A stretch of 64,000 nt of DNA from Shewanella hafniensis (GCF_019655335.1 NZ_BPFD01000003.1:1-64000); one strand, 5' to 3'. Counted from the first letter of the stretch, positions 19,565 to 28,938 are shown. Program-made: numbers and translations. The notes: a model not told the origin generated them from the letters alone.

Positions 19565-19570
19565 TATAAT
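19565..19570 (+). promoter_or_regulatory. -10 element of the ndk promoter
   Basis: Perfect TATAAT followed by a GC-rich CCGCGCG, 42 bp before the ndk ATG. The -35 is not obvious. Confidence 0.5.
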
Positions 19571-19611
19571 CCGCGCGAATTTTTTAAACTTGCTGACAAA
19601 GGAAGCTAGTT

Positions 19612-20043
19612 ATGGCGATCGAACGCACATTTTCTATTATCAAGCCTGATGCTGTTGCAAAAAACCACATCGGTGCTATCTACAATCGTTTTGAAACTGC
19701 TGGTCTTAAGATCGTTGCATCAAAAATGTTACACCTGACCAAAGAACAAGCTGAAGGTTTCTATGCTGAGCATAGCGAGCGCGGCTTCTTCGGTGCTCTG
19801 GTTGCATTCATGACTTCTGGTCCTATCATGGTCCAAGTATTAGAAGGCGAAAACGCTGTTTTAGCTCACCGTGAAATTTTAGGTGCAACTAACCCAGCTC
19901 AAGCGGCTCCTGGTACTATCCGTGCTGATTTCGCAGAAAGCATTGACGAAAACGCGGCTCACGGCTCTGATGCTGTTGAATCTGCAGCTCGTGAAATTGC
20001 TTACTTCTTCAGCGCTGAAGAACTGTGTCCACGCACTCGTTAA
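19612..20043 (+). CDS. ndk: Nucleoside diphosphate kinase
   Basis: Transfers the gamma phosphate between nucleoside triphosphates and diphosphates through a phosphohistidine. 143 residues; the catalytic His117 is in [13 protein letters not shown] and the N-terminal [12 protein letters not shown] motif is intact. SD AAAGGAAG precedes the ATG. Codon use looks like that of a highly expressed gene. Own promoter and terminator, so monocistronic. Confidence 0.98.
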   Translation: MAIERTFSIIKPDAVAKNHIGAIYNRFETAGLKIVASKMLHLTKEQAEGFYAEHSERGFFGALVAFMTSGPIMVQVLEGENAVLAHREILGATNPAQAAPGTIRADFAESIDENAAHGSDAVESAAREIAYFFSAEELCPRTR

Positions 20044-20062
20044 TTCGATGCTAAGACTGAAA

Positions 20063-20085
20063 AAGGAGCCTAGGCTCCTTTTTTA
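20063..20085 (+). terminator. Rho-independent terminator after ndk
   Basis: GGAGC (20065-20069) / GCTCC (20074-20078) followed by TTTTTT. Confidence 0.85.
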
Positions 20086-20234
20086 TTGGCTGCAATTTAG
20101 TGAATATAGATTGCCATTGCTTAATGACGATAGTGCCTCTATTTCAATCCCGTCTCGACTCACCCTTTTTAAGCTGATTTAGTGTTTGTTTTTATTGGTC
20201 TTTTAAAGTTCTGCACATTTTTTTAATTTTCTTG

Positions 20235-20262
20235 CTTGAAATTTTCTCTCTCGTCCTTATAT
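20235..20262 (+). promoter_or_regulatory. Probable sigma-32 (RpoH) promoter of ibpA
   Basis: CTTGAA (20235-20240), 14-base spacer, CCTTATAT (20255-20262). Compared with the heat-shock consensus CTTGAA / CCCCATNT the -35 is exact and the -10 matches in 5 of 7 fixed positions. The rest of the 360-base gap between ndk and ibpA shows no gene. Confidence 0.6.
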
Positions 20263-20379
20263 CTATTTCAGGATCGCTCGATGAGGATCCTAGTGTGAAT
20301 TCTGTGCCGTAAGGACAGAAGATTTAATCTGGCAGACTCTACAAGCGTTTTCATCGTGAAAACCGTCCGCCAATTCTCC

Positions 20380-20401
20380 ATATTGCTTAAGACAAGGATA
20401 T
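20380..20401 (+). promoter_or_regulatory. ROSE-type RNA thermometer core in the ibpA leader
   Basis: UUGCUU (20383-20388), 5-base loop, AAGGAU (20394-20399) forms a stem in which the Shine-Dalgarno AAGGA is paired and one G faces a G. This is the conserved UUGCU / AGGAU core of ROSE thermometers found ahead of small heat shock genes. Flanking AUA/UAU pairs extend the stem. Confidence 0.7.
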
Positions 20402-20405
20402 GAAT

Positions 20406-20849
20406 ATGCGTACTTATGATTTAACACCACTTTACCGCAGTGCCATTGGTTTTGACCGTTTAGCGCAATTGGCAGAACATGCCGCCGCCAATAATGGCAA
20501 CTCAGGTTATCCTCCATACAACATCGAATTACTCGGCGAAAATCGTTATCGCATAACGATGGCCGTAGCCGGATTCTCAATGGACGAACTTGAGATCAGC
20601 AGTGAAGGTGAAAAATTACTGGTGAAAGGCAATAAAGCCGAAAGCCAAACCGAGCGTAAATACCTGTATCAAGGCATAGCTGAACGCGGTTTTGAGCGTA
20701 CTTTCCAGCTGGCAGACTATGTCACTGTGCTCGGTGCAAGTTTAGAAAATGGTTTACTCAATATTGATTTAGTGCGTGAAATTCCTGAAGCATTGAAACC
20801 ACGCAAAATTGAGATCACCTCATCGCGCTTATTAGACAGTCAGTCATAA
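20406..20849 (+). CDS. ibpA: Small heat shock protein IbpA (Hsp20)
   Basis: Holdase that binds aggregating proteins. The start at 20406 gives [19 protein letters not shown], matching E. coli IbpA, and leaves 7 bases after AAGGA; an ATG at 20400 would lie on top of the Shine-Dalgarno. 147 residues; alpha-crystallin domain about 35-125 with [26 protein letters not shown] and the A-x-x-x-N-G-L-L motif ([11 protein letters not shown]). Confidence 0.95.
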   Translation: MRTYDLTPLYRSAIGFDRLAQLAEHAAANNGNSGYPPYNIELLGENRYRITMAVAGFSMDELEISSEGEKLLVKGNKAESQTERKYLYQGIAERGFERTFQLADYVTVLGASLENGLLNIDLVREIPEALKPRKIEITSSRLLDSQS

Positions 20850-20875
20850 TTGACCCTGTGATAATCGCCTAAAAA

Positions 20876-20907
20876 CAAGGGGAGCATAATGCTCCCCTTG
20901 ATGTTTT
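20876..20907. terminator. Strong hairpin between ibpA and ilvH
   Basis: A 12-bp stem CAAGGGGAGCAT (20876-20887) / ATGCTCCCCTTG (20889-20900) with A-run on the left and T-run close on the right. It can serve both convergent genes. Confidence 0.8.
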
Positions 20908-20948
20908 TGTGCTTATGCGAAAATGTCCGCGAGATTTATGTGTGAGCG

Positions 20949-21443
20949 TTAGGCTTTCATGGCTTTTTCACCGCGAGCCAAACCGACTACGCCTGAGCGA
21001 GAGACTTCGACCAATTTGGTCACTTCACCTAGCGCATGGATAAATGCATCGAGTTTTTCTGATGTTCCCACCATTTGGATGGTGTATAAATTGGCGGTGA
21101 CATCGACAATCTGACCGCGGAAAATATCCGCCATACGTTTCACTTCTTCCCTAAACTCGCCTTGGGCGCGGACCTTAACAAGGGCAAGTTCGCGTTCAAT
21201 ATAAGCAGACTCAGTAATATTCGATACTTTTAACACATCGATTAACTTATGCAGCTGCTTCTCTATCTGCTCCAACACCATTTCATCGGCAACGACAGTG
21301 ATGTTAAGTCGCGACAGGGTGATATCGTCCGTTGGCGCCACCGTTAAACTTTCAATGTTATAACCGCGCTGTGAAAACAAACCGACCACACGAGACAGGG
21401 CGCCGGATTGGTTTTCTAATAATACAGATATAATTCGACGCAT
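20949..21443 (-). CDS. ilvH: Acetolactate synthase small (regulatory) subunit IlvH
   Basis: Regulatory subunit of acetohydroxyacid synthase, conferring valine feedback. The start at 21443 ([25 protein letters not shown]) matches E. coli IlvH; its ATG overlaps the ilvI TAA by one base and GGAG lies 8 bases upstream, within ilvI. 164 residues; N-terminal ACT domain (about 1-75) binds valine and the C-terminal domain ends VVGLARGEKAMKA. Product works with IlvI. Confidence 0.94.
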   Translation of the reverse strand: MRRIISVLLENQSGALSRVVGLFSQRGYNIESLTVAPTDDITLSRLNITVVADEMVLEQIEKQLHKLIDVLKVSNITESAYIERELALVKVRAQGEFREEVKRMADIFRGQIVDVTANLYTIQMVGTSEKLDAFIHALGEVTKLVEVSRSGVVGLARGEKAMKA

Positions 21444-23161
21444 TAGCATTTCTCCGTCTTAGTCAGCCACATTTCATTCATCGCACCACCGCGGATCAAC
21501 ATGGGGTAAACGTGCTCAGTTTCGTCCACCATGATGTCGATAAAGACCAATCTATCTTTCATCGCCAGCGCTTCAGCCATTTTTGACTCAAGCTCGGCAG
21601 GATCGCTTATCGTCATGCCAACATGGCCATAGGCCTCAGCAATTTTGGCAAAATTTGGCACTGAATCCATATAGGAATGTGAGTGACGGCCGGAGTAAAT
21701 CATGTCCTGCCATTGTTTTACCATGCCAAGGAAACGATTGTTTAAGTTGATGATTTTTACTGGCGTATCATATTGCAGTGCGGTCGAAAGCTCTTGAATG
21801 TTCATCTGGATAGAACCATCACCCGTGACGCACACAACGGTGGCATCCGGCATCGCCATTTTAACCCCCATTGCGGCGGGCAGGCCAAACCCCATAGTCC
21901 CTAAGCCACCTGAGTTGATCCAGCGGCGCGGTTTATCGAACGGATAGTACAAGGCGGCAAACATTTGGTGCTGGCCCACATCAGAGGCAACATATGCATC
22001 GCCATTAGTCAGTTTATACAAGGTTTCAATCACTTGCTGTGGCTTGATGCGGCCGCTGCTTTTGTCATAGGCCAGACAATCGCGGCTGCGCCATTGTTCA
22101 ATATCATTCCACCAAGTGGCGATGGCATCGCTGTCGTTGTGTTCGTTAGACTCATCCAACAGTGCCAACATACTGTCTAAAATACTGTCGGCGGAACCCA
22201 CGATAGGGATATCGACTCGCACGGTTTTAGAGATGGAAGATGGGTCGATATCTATGTGCAAAATGGTCGCGTTCGGGCAGTATTTTTCCACATTATTGGT
22301 GGTTCTATCGTCGAAGCGCACACCAATACCGAAGATTAAATCGCAGTTATGCATCGTCATGTTAGCTTCGTAGCGACCGTGCATCCCTAGCATACCTAAA
22401 CTGTTTTTGTGAGTGCTTGGAAAGGCACCAAGACCCATCAAGGTGCTGACGACGGGAATGTTTAATCTTTCAGCCAATTGCAGAATTTGCTTATCACAAC
22501 CTGAGATTATCGCGCCGCCACCCACATAAAGTACCGGTTTTTTTGCGGCTAACAGAGCTTGAATACCACGGCGGATCTGACCCTTATGGCCTGAAGTCGT
22601 CGGATTGTATGAGCGCATTTTGACGCTTTCTGGGTAACAATATTCGTGCAGCAAGGCGGGGTTTAAACAATCTTTGGGTAGATCGACAACCACAGGGCCA
22701 GGGCGGCCAGTAGAGGCAATGTAAAAAGCCTTTTTAATAATTTCAGGAATTTCAGTCGGATCTTTGACTAAAAAGCTGTGCTTCACCACAGGGCGTGAGA
22801 TACCGATCATGTCGCATTCTTGGAAGGCATCGTTACCGATAAGATTACTCGGCACTTGGCCCGATAACACCACTAGCGGAATAGAGTCCATGTAAGCGGT
22901 GGCAATACCGGTAATGGCGTTGGTGGCACCGGGCCCTGAGGTGACTAATACCACGCCCACTTTACCCGTGGCACGGGCATAGCCATCAGCCATGTGTACG
23001 GCGGCTTGTTCGTGACGAACGAGTATGTGTTCAATACCAGGGATAAGGTGCAGTGCGTCGTAGATATCTAAAACTGAACCGCCAGGATAACCAAAAACGT
23101 GATTTACGCCTTCATCAATTAAAGAACGCACTATCATGCTGGCGCCGGATAACATCTCCAT
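21443..23161 (-). CDS. ilvI: Acetolactate synthase large (catalytic) subunit IlvI
   Basis: Thiamine-diphosphate enzyme for the first common step of valine, leucine and isoleucine synthesis. 572 residues: catalytic Glu in [22 protein letters not shown]-terminal domain 1-170, FAD-type middle domain about 190-340, and the ThDP motif [12 protein letters not shown] (begins about 443). SD TAGGAG precedes the ATG. A leader with a possible attenuator lies upstream (23229-23361). Confidence 0.95.
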   Translation of the reverse strand: MEMLSGASMIVRSLIDEGVNHVFGYPGGSVLDIYDALHLIPGIEHILVRHEQAAVHMADGYARATGKVGVVLVTSGPGATNAITGIATAYMDSIPLVVLSGQVPSNLIGNDAFQECDMIGISRPVVKHSFLVKDPTEIPEIIKKAFYIASTGRPGPVVVDLPKDCLNPALLHEYCYPESVKMRSYNPTTSGHKGQIRRGIQALLAAKKPVLYVGGGAIISGCDKQILQLAERLNIPVVSTLMGLGAFPSTHKNSLGMLGMHGRYEANMTMHNCDLIFGIGVRFDDRTTNNVEKYCPNATILHIDIDPSSISKTVRVDIPIVGSADSILDSMLALLDESNEHNDSDAIATWWNDIEQWRSRDCLAYDKSSGRIKPQQVIETLYKLTNGDAYVASDVGQHQMFAALYYPFDKPRRWINSGGLGTMGFGLPAAMGVKMAMPDATVVCVTGDGSIQMNIQELSTALQYDTPVKIINLNNRFLGMVKQWQDMIYSGRHSHSYMDSVPNFAKIAEAYGHVGMTISDPAELESKMAEALAMKDRLVFIDIMVDETEHVYPMLIRGGAMNEMWLTKTEKC

Positions 23162-23228
23162 GTGAAACTCCTATTGCATAGTACCGTTACGGTAAACAGT
23201 ATCTTGTTACAGCGACGGTAATCGCTCT

Positions 23229-23259
23229 AAAAATTAAGCCTGAAGGGTAATTCAGACTC
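23229..23259 (-). terminator. Putative attenuator terminator in the ilvI leader
   Basis: On the minus strand a 9-bp stem GAGTCTGAA (23259-23251) / TTCAGGCTT (23244-23236), with two wobble pairs and a 6-base loop, is followed by AATTTTT. An upstream TTCAG (about 23268-23272) can pair with the same CTGAA and so form a competing antiterminator. Confidence 0.5.
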
Positions 23260-23295
23260 CGAAATGCTGAACTGACTTCGTCGAAGACAAGTGAC

Positions 23296-23361
23296 TCATC
23301 CCTTAGGATGCAGCAACTGTTGCAATGAACAGAATTTCATCATATTCAAAAAAAACAACAT
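23296..23361 (-). CDS. Candidate Leu-rich leader peptide of ilvIH, 21 residues
   Basis: ATG at 23361 with AAGG 6 bases upstream opens a 21-codon frame ending TGA at 23296. Five of 21 codons are Leu (four TTG, one CTG), including MLFFL and SLQQLL. It ends about 37 bases before the terminator stem. Such an arrangement fits translational attenuation by leucine supply, but there are no Val or Ile codons. Unproven. Confidence 0.4.
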   Translation of the reverse strand: MLFFLNMMKFCSLQQLLHPKG

Positions 23362-23503
23362 TTCAAGCCTTTTATGTAAAAAATAACCAACTTGAAACAA
23401 TTTCACGTTTGAATGGCTGGATAACTTGCTGGAATTGCCAAGTAATCTAGGCTGATTTATGGGCTTATCTTATATTTTTCAGATTGTTAGATGCTTAATA
23501 AGC
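23362..23503. other. AT-rich region upstream of the ilvI leader
   Basis: Contains the presumed ilvI promoter (minus strand), with long A/T tracts near 23345-23395. No gene seen. Confidence 0.4.
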
Positions 23504-23534
23504 AAAAAACGGCACTAACTAAGAGTGCCGTTTT
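23504..23534. terminator. Terminator after bcr
   Basis: CGGCACT (23510-23516) / AGTGCCG (23524-23530), flanked by AAAAAA on the left and TTTT on the right; on the minus strand it follows bcr. The 180 bases between it and the bcr stop show no gene. Confidence 0.85.
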
Positions 23535-23712
23535 GGTGTGGGACGTTAGATAAGCAGAGACTTAACTGTTGCGATTAAATATTACCTATTTGCTACATTC
23601 GAGTATGCCAATGCGCTGTTTTCACGCGATCAAACATGTGTTGCCGATGTGGTATTGGTAGCCATGGCTCTTAGAAATAGACCCTTAAAAATAGATCTCT
23701 AAAAAGAGCGCC

Positions 23713-24936
23713 TTAAACCGTCGGTTGGATTTGATGCTTAGGACGGTTGAATTGGCAAATACCGACTAACACAACAGAGCCTAACATGAGCGCAGAGAAG
23801 GGCACGGCTGTGCCATCGTAAAACACCGCCAATAATGGCCCCGCCAATGCGCCGCAGCCAAACCTTAAGGTGCCAATAACCGCAGTCGCGGTTCCTGTTT
23901 CTTGCTTGAACTTCATCAGTACTATCGCATCGGCATTGACTGACATCACCCCTAGGCTGCCCATCAAAGGAATAAGCATAAGAACGGTAAAGTGATAGCT
24001 CATCTCCAGCAGGTTGACGGTTAATAAACCGGCCCCAGCAATTGCCCCGAAAAAGGTCGACACATGCAACATACGCAGCGAACCATAACGGCCCACGATG
24101 CGCGTATTAATGATATTGGCCAGCATCAAGGCGCCGACGTTCGTGCTAAACAAAATAGCAAAATAGGATTTATCTAAGGCAAAGACTTCCATATAAACGA
24201 AGGGCGATGCGGTGAGATAACAGAAAAATGAAAAAGACGTTAACACGCCACTGGCAATATTTAACTTAACACCAGGGCGAGAAAATACAGTCGCATAGGC
24301 ACCAAGAAACGATTTTTGGCTGCGGGTATCCATATCTTTATCACTGGGCATTTTTAGCGCAAACAGCACCAGTAATAACAGGGTCGCGGCATAGGCGGAT
24401 TGAATGAAGAAGATCAAATGCCAATCGCCGAGTTCGAGGATGACGCTACCAATGCTAGGTGCCAGTAATGGCGCTAACATCATGATTAAACTCACGTATG
24501 ACATACCCTTAGCGGTATTGTCGCCATAGACTTCTTTGATGTATCCCGGCACCACCACAGTCGCTGCTGCGCCGATAAAGGCCTGCAAAAAACGTAGTCC
24601 TAGAAAGACTTCGACTTGACTGGCAAACCCAATCAGTAAGCTGGTCAGCATGAAGCCACTCAATCCCATTACCACCATAGGGCGACGGCCAATCCGGTCG
24701 GCTAGGGGGCCAAAGCACAACATGCCCAGTGCGTAACCCGCTAAGTAGATACTCAGGGACTGTTGCACTGTCGTTACATCGGTATGAAAACTGAGGGCCA
24801 ATGTCGACATCGCAGGTAAGTACATGTCGATGGCCAATGGCGTGATCGCGACAATCGCCGCAAGCATGGGAATAAGCAGCGCTAAATTGGGTATACGTCT
24901 GCCGTTATGGGCAGAAGGTTGTGATTGTGGGTCCAC
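23713..24936 (-). CDS. bcr: Bcr/CflA family multidrug efflux transporter
   Basis: Major facilitator drug:proton antiporter of the DHA1 group (bicyclomycin, chloramphenicol type). 407 residues with 12 predicted hydrophobic segments; the family signatures are PLAIDMYLPAMSTLA in the first helix and LCFGPLADRIGRRPMVVMG (motif A) after helix 2. It follows no other gene on its strand; a terminator is downstream. Substrate cannot be told from sequence. Confidence 0.88.
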   Translation of the reverse strand: MDPQSQPSAHNGRRIPNLALLIPMLAAIVAITPLAIDMYLPAMSTLALSFHTDVTTVQQSLSIYLAGYALGMLCFGPLADRIGRRPMVVMGLSGFMLTSLLIGFASQVEVFLGLRFLQAFIGAAATVVVPGYIKEVYGDNTAKGMSYVSLIMMLAPLLAPSIGSVILELGDWHLIFFIQSAYAATLLLLVLFALKMPSDKDMDTRSQKSFLGAYATVFSRPGVKLNIASGVLTSFSFFCYLTASPFVYMEVFALDKSYFAILFSTNVGALMLANIINTRIVGRYGSLRMLHVSTFFGAIAGAGLLTVNLLEMSYHFTVLMLIPLMGSLGVMSVNADAIVLMKFKQETGTATAVIGTLRFGCGALAGPLLAVFYDGTAVPFSALMLGSVVLVGICQFNRPKHQIQPTV

Positions 24937-25410
24937 TGTTACCTCGGGTGGCGAAAGAATTGAAAGCGTATTTCACAGGTTTATGCGGTGTGGTTTAAAT
25001 TGTACTAGGACAATTCACGATTAATCCGCCATTTTTAAGCCAGTTCCTGCGCTACCAGTTTCTACACTAAGAGCGAGAGCATATGATCAAGATCATTGGC
25101 GGGGTTTAGGCAAAAGTGAATTGCGTTATTGTCTATTTGCACAGTTCAGACAGCAAGCAATAGCATAGTAAAGTGCTAGGACAAATAAACCAATCTTTGC
25201 GCTGATTTCTTTACTGTATTTTACCGATTAAATTGTAACTAAGTGGTAAGTTTGATTATCGAGGCATCACTTTAGTGGATTGAGCCGTTATCTTCACAAG
25301 ATTCTTCATTTAAATCTTTCTTATCAAATCGTAGCCCTTTGTAACTCTGTTCTTTACACCTTAGTCCTTCACATCCTTATGGTTCAAACTGACTCATTCT
25401 AAAGTGCGAG
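24937..25410. other. Divergent intergenic region between bcr and the Pho-box lipoprotein
   Basis: About 470 bases with no supported gene. It includes an FNR-like core at 25084-25095 and the bcr promoter on the minus strand, and leads into PhoB-type repeats at 25411-25439. Confidence 0.5.
25084..25095. promoter_or_regulatory. FNR/EtrA-like site
   Basis: TGAT-CAAG-ATCA, a symmetric core matching 8 of the 10 bases of TTGAT-N4-ATCAA. It lies about 150 bp upstream of bcr and 420 bp upstream of the lipoprotein gene, so its target is unclear. Confidence 0.35.
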
Positions 25411-25457
25411 CTGTCATCTGAGTGTCACGGCTTTGTCATCCCAGCGTCTTTTATGCT
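25411..25457 (+). promoter_or_regulatory. PhoB box with three 7-bp repeats and a -10
   Basis: CTGTCAT (25411-25417), GTGTCAC (25422-25428) and TTGTCAT (25433-25439), each separated by 4 bases (11-bp period), follow the Pho box rule CTGTCAT-N4-CTGTCAT. A TATGCT -10-like hexamer is at 25452-25457, about 12 bp after the last repeat, as expected for PhoB replacing the -35. Confidence 0.8.
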
Positions 25458-25517
25458 GACTAGTTTAGTGGGCTTTAGCTTCACCCTACTAAAAATAAAA
25501 TATTCAGGAATGACACG

Positions 25518-27392
25518 ATGAAAACACAACGACTCCCGCTAGCCGCTGCCATTATGGCGAGCTTATTACTCGGAGCCTGCAGCGGTGATGATGGCGCAGC
25601 AGGTGATAAAGGCGACAAGGGCTTAAATTCACTGGTTAACGTGACGGCATTGAATATCGGTGATGCCAATTGTCCCGCCGGTGGTCAGCGAATCGATACC
25701 GGATTAGATGCTAACAATAATGGACAATTAGATGACAGCGAAATTGCCGCAGCGCAAACCCAATATGTTTGCCAGCCACAAACTGCAGGCTTAAAAGCTG
25801 AGTTAATTGGTCGTCATCAGACTGGCGTTTATGGCTTAAGTGCCGCTGAAATCGTTGAATATCACAGTGCATCTAACCGTATTTTTGTGGTCAATGCCAT
25901 TAGTGGCAAAGTGGACATTATTGATGGCAGTTTATTAGCAACGGCATCCAATGCCGCTGATCCGTTAGCATTGAATAATCTGGAAAAATTTGGCGAACTT
26001 GATGTGGCTAAAGATGTTGGCCAAACCTTTATGGGTAGCGTTAACAGTGTGAGCATTTCAGGTAACTTGTTAGCCGCTGCGATTGAACGTGGCGATGTTG
26101 CCGGCAATAAAACCCAAGCCAATGGTTTTGTCGCTTTTTATCAGCTTAACGGCACAGATGCACCGCAGTTTATCAGCGCGGTAGAAGTCGGCGCTTTACC
26201 CGATAACCTGGCATTTACCCACGATGGTAAAAACTTATTAGTAGCCAATGAAGGCGAGCCAAATCCAGCCTATACCTTAGATCCTGAAGGCAGTGTGGCG
26301 CTGATTGCAATTACTGACGGTAAGCCTGCAGCCACTGCGACTATTATCGGTTTTAGTGAATTTAATCAGGGCGATGCACGAGCCAGTGAGATCACGCCAG
26401 ACATTAAAATCAATGGCCCAATGGCGAGTGTGGCGCAGGATTTAGAACCTGAATATATCGCCATTAGCCAAAATAACAGCCGTGCGTTTGTCAGTTTGCA
26501 AGAGAACAATGCCATTGCCGTAATTGATATCGCCAATGCCAAAGTTACCAAGATTTTACCACTAGGCCTTAAGGATTACGGACTTGAAGTGAATAAAATT
26601 GATGCCAGTGACAAAGACAATCTTGTCAACCTGCAAAGCTACACAGGCGTCTATGGTATGTATCAACCCGATACTGTCGCGACCTACCGTTGGAACAATA
26701 CCGACTTTATCGTTACGGCCAATGAAGGTGACTCCCGTGATTATGCAGGTTTTTCTGAAGAAGCCCGCGCAGGGGATTTAGTGCTCGACCCAAATCACCC
26801 ACAATTTGCCGCCGCAAAAGATAAAACGCAGTTAGCACGCCTTAAAGTAACTACTAGCATGGGGGATGACGATAAGGACGGCGATTACGACAAGATAGTC
26901 AGCTTCGGTGCTCGCTCATTCTCGATTTGGAGCGCAGACGGTCAGCAAGTCTTTGACAGTGGAAGTGATTTCGAACGTATTACCGCAGCACTCTTAGGCA
27001 GTAACTTCAACAATAATAATGAAGAAAATAAAGGTGATAGCCGCAGCGATGACAAAGGACCAGAGCCAGAAGCCTTAGCCCTAGGGCAAATTGGGCAACG
27101 ACTATATGCCTTTGTTGGTTTGGAACGCACTTCAGGCTTTATGATCTATGACGTGACTAATCCTTTCGATGTGCATTTTATCGACTATGTTGTGAATCGT
27201 GATTTTGAGGCCGACTTTGTTATCGATACCGATACGGGTGAAGTCAAAGGGGATGCAACATTGGCGGGTGATTTAGGGCCAGAAGGGATGAAGTTTGTCA
27301 GTGCCGATAAAAGCCCTAACGGTAATCCTTTGTTAATCATAGGCAATGAAGTCAGCGGCACGACGAGTGTTTACCAACTAAAGATTAAATAA
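25518..27392 (+). CDS. Choice-of-anchor I family lipoprotein (phosphatase/phytase-like beta propeller)
   Basis: 624 residues. A lipobox LLLGAC places the acylated Cys at 21, with Ser at +2 favouring the outer membrane. A short collagen-like stretch GDDGAAGDKGDKG follows, then a DANNNGQLDDSE calcium-loop-like motif (about 68-80). The rest is the beta-propeller-like region of choice-of-anchor I proteins (ELIGRHQTGVYGLSAAEIVEY, LAFTHDGKNLLVANEGEPN, IVTANEGDSRDYAGF, GPEPEALALGQIG), which are often annotated as alkaline phosphatase- or phytase-related. Control by PhoB is predicted from the upstream repeats; catalytic activity is inferred, not shown by motif. Confidence 0.8.
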   Translation: MKTQRLPLAAAIMASLLLGACSGDDGAAGDKGDKGLNSLVNVTALNIGDANCPAGGQRIDTGLDANNNGQLDDSEIAAAQTQYVCQPQTAGLKAELIGRHQTGVYGLSAAEIVEYHSASNRIFVVNAISGKVDIIDGSLLATASNAADPLALNNLEKFGELDVAKDVGQTFMGSVNSVSISGNLLAAAIERGDVAGNKTQANGFVAFYQLNGTDAPQFISAVEVGALPDNLAFTHDGKNLLVANEGEPNPAYTLDPEGSVALIAITDGKPAATATIIGFSEFNQGDARASEITPDIKINGPMASVAQDLEPEYIAISQNNSRAFVSLQENNAIAVIDIANAKVTKILPLGLKDYGLEVNKIDASDKDNLVNLQSYTGVYGMYQPDTVATYRWNNTDFIVTANEGDSRDYAGFSEEARAGDLVLDPNHPQFAAAKDKTQLARLKVTTSMGDDDKDGDYDKIVSFGARSFSIWSADGQQVFDSGSDFERITAALLGSNFNNNNEENKGDSRSDDKGPEPEALALGQIGQRLYAFVGLERTSGFMIYDVTNPFDVHFIDYVVNRDFEADFVIDTDTGEVKGDATLAGDLGPEGMKFVSADKSPNGNPLLIIGNEVSGTTSVYQLKIK

Positions 27393-27450
27393 TGGTGCGC
27401 TAGTAGTTTATAACTAATTACGTGTTCATCAAGCTCGTCAGTTACCTCAT

Positions 27451-27482
27451 CGCCAGTAGCATATGGCTACTGGCGCTTTTTT
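27451..27482 (+). terminator. Terminator after the Pho-box lipoprotein
   Basis: CGCCAGTAGC (27451-27460) / GCTACTGGCG (27466-27475) followed by CTTTTTT. Confidence 0.9.
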
Positions 27483-27579
27483 ATGCTATCTAATTTTATA
27501 AATTAGCCATTTAGTGTGAATTAACTTCATCTTAAATAGTAGGTAAAAAAGCGCTAAATTTTAGGGATTTTAAGCGTGA

Positions 27580-28938
27580 TTACACTACCGAATAAGCATT
27601 TTGTACGAGGAAGAGAATAGTCGCCTCGATACACTCAATCGCATGTTGAAATTGACTGTCGTTTTCGGCGCCGCCAAGGCTTAAGCGAATAAAATTGTCA
27701 TGGCAATTAAAGTCATCTCCGTTACGGATCAAAATGCCTTTAGCGGCCAGTGCAGTGACAAGGTGATGGGCCTTGATATCTTCTGGCAGTTGCAGCCAAC
27801 CGTTCAGTCCTCGCCAAGTTTGGTTTAATCCCAATCGTTCGCCCATAGCGATACCGAGACGTTGGCGTTGGCGCACTATGGCGTCGCGATCGGCAGTGAT
27901 TTGGCCTTTCTTAATCAACTGACAGGCGATTTCAATATTCAGCGGCGATACCATCCAGCATTGGCTATGAATCGCGAGTCGTACTTGGGCGATAAGTGGT
28001 TCAGGCACCAGAATAAAACCTTGCCTTAGGCCGCCAGAAAACAATTTGGACAGGCTGGAAATATAAATCACCCGTGGGATAGCCAGCTGCTTGGCTAGTT
28101 GCCACAGGGGCGAATGCCACTCTTCAGGTAAACAATAATTCACATCATCTTCAATAAGATAAAACTGATACTGCTCGGCCAATTCAAGAAGTTTTTGCCG
28201 CTGTGATTCACTGTACTGAATACAGGTAGGGTTTTGATTATTCAGGGTTAGATAGACTAACTTGGGATGATGGATTTGCACTAACGCCTCAAAACGGGCG
28301 AGATCCACGCCATCATGGGTGAGGGGGACTCCAATGCTGGTCACGCCAAGCTGCTTAGCGCAAATTCTCACGCCTGGATAACTGTATTGCTCGTGCAGCA
28401 GCACATCACCTGTCGATAAAAATGTACTCAAACAGGCAAAAATCGCTTGCTGACCGCCGTGGGTAAAGATCAGTTGCTCAGGCGTTTGTTGTATGCCGCG
28501 TTGGTTAAGCCATTGGTGAAACACTTGTTGGTGTTGATCTAATGGACTGGCGCGATAACCCAGTAACTGACTGAGCTTTGTCGGGTCTTTTGCTAATTGG
28601 CTGAGGCAATCACTGAGAGTGCTGATTTGATCTGTGAGTGGCTGCTGGCAGGTCGCCATATTCAATTGTACGTTAGCTATATCAGCTACTGGTGAGGCGT
28701 TGACATAGGTGCCATCACCCACGCGTGCTTCAACATAACCCCTTTGCTCTGCCAATGCATAGGCACGGGTTACTGTGCCAATAGTGATACCTAAGGCATC
28801 GGCTAGGCGGCGCTGCGGTGGCAGTTTACTGCCTTGGGTCAACACCTTCTGCAAAATGCCTTGTTCTATCGCACTGACTAAGCGCTGATATTTAGGGCCT
28901 GAAAAAGCGTTTAGGTCTGGCGTCCAGATTGTACCCAT
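27580..28938 (-). CDS. MocR-type regulator (GntR helix-turn-helix plus aminotransferase domain)
   Basis: 452 residues. The N-terminus (about 1-75) is a GntR winged helix (LPPQRRLADALGITIGTVTRAYALAEQRGYVEARVGDGTYV); the rest is an aminotransferase-I fold with a PLP-lysine region ISSLSKLFSGGLRQGFIL. MocR proteins usually bind PLP or an amino-acid adduct and control a neighbouring gene. The neighbour here is a divergent LysE-type exporter, so the likely role is control of amino acid export. The effector is unknown. Confidence 0.88.
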   Translation of the reverse strand: MGTIWTPDLNAFSGPKYQRLVSAIEQGILQKVLTQGSKLPPQRRLADALGITIGTVTRAYALAEQRGYVEARVGDGTYVNASPVADIANVQLNMATCQQPLTDQISTLSDCLSQLAKDPTKLSQLLGYRASPLDQHQQVFHQWLNQRGIQQTPEQLIFTHGGQQAIFACLSTFLSTGDVLLHEQYSYPGVRICAKQLGVTSIGVPLTHDGVDLARFEALVQIHHPKLVYLTLNNQNPTCIQYSESQRQKLLELAEQYQFYLIEDDVNYCLPEEWHSPLWQLAKQLAIPRVIYISSLSKLFSGGLRQGFILVPEPLIAQVRLAIHSQCWMVSPLNIEIACQLIKKGQITADRDAIVRQRQRLGIAMGERLGLNQTWRGLNGWLQLPEDIKAHHLVTALAAKGILIRNGDDFNCHDNFIRLSLGGAENDSQFQHAIECIEATILFLVQNAYSVV

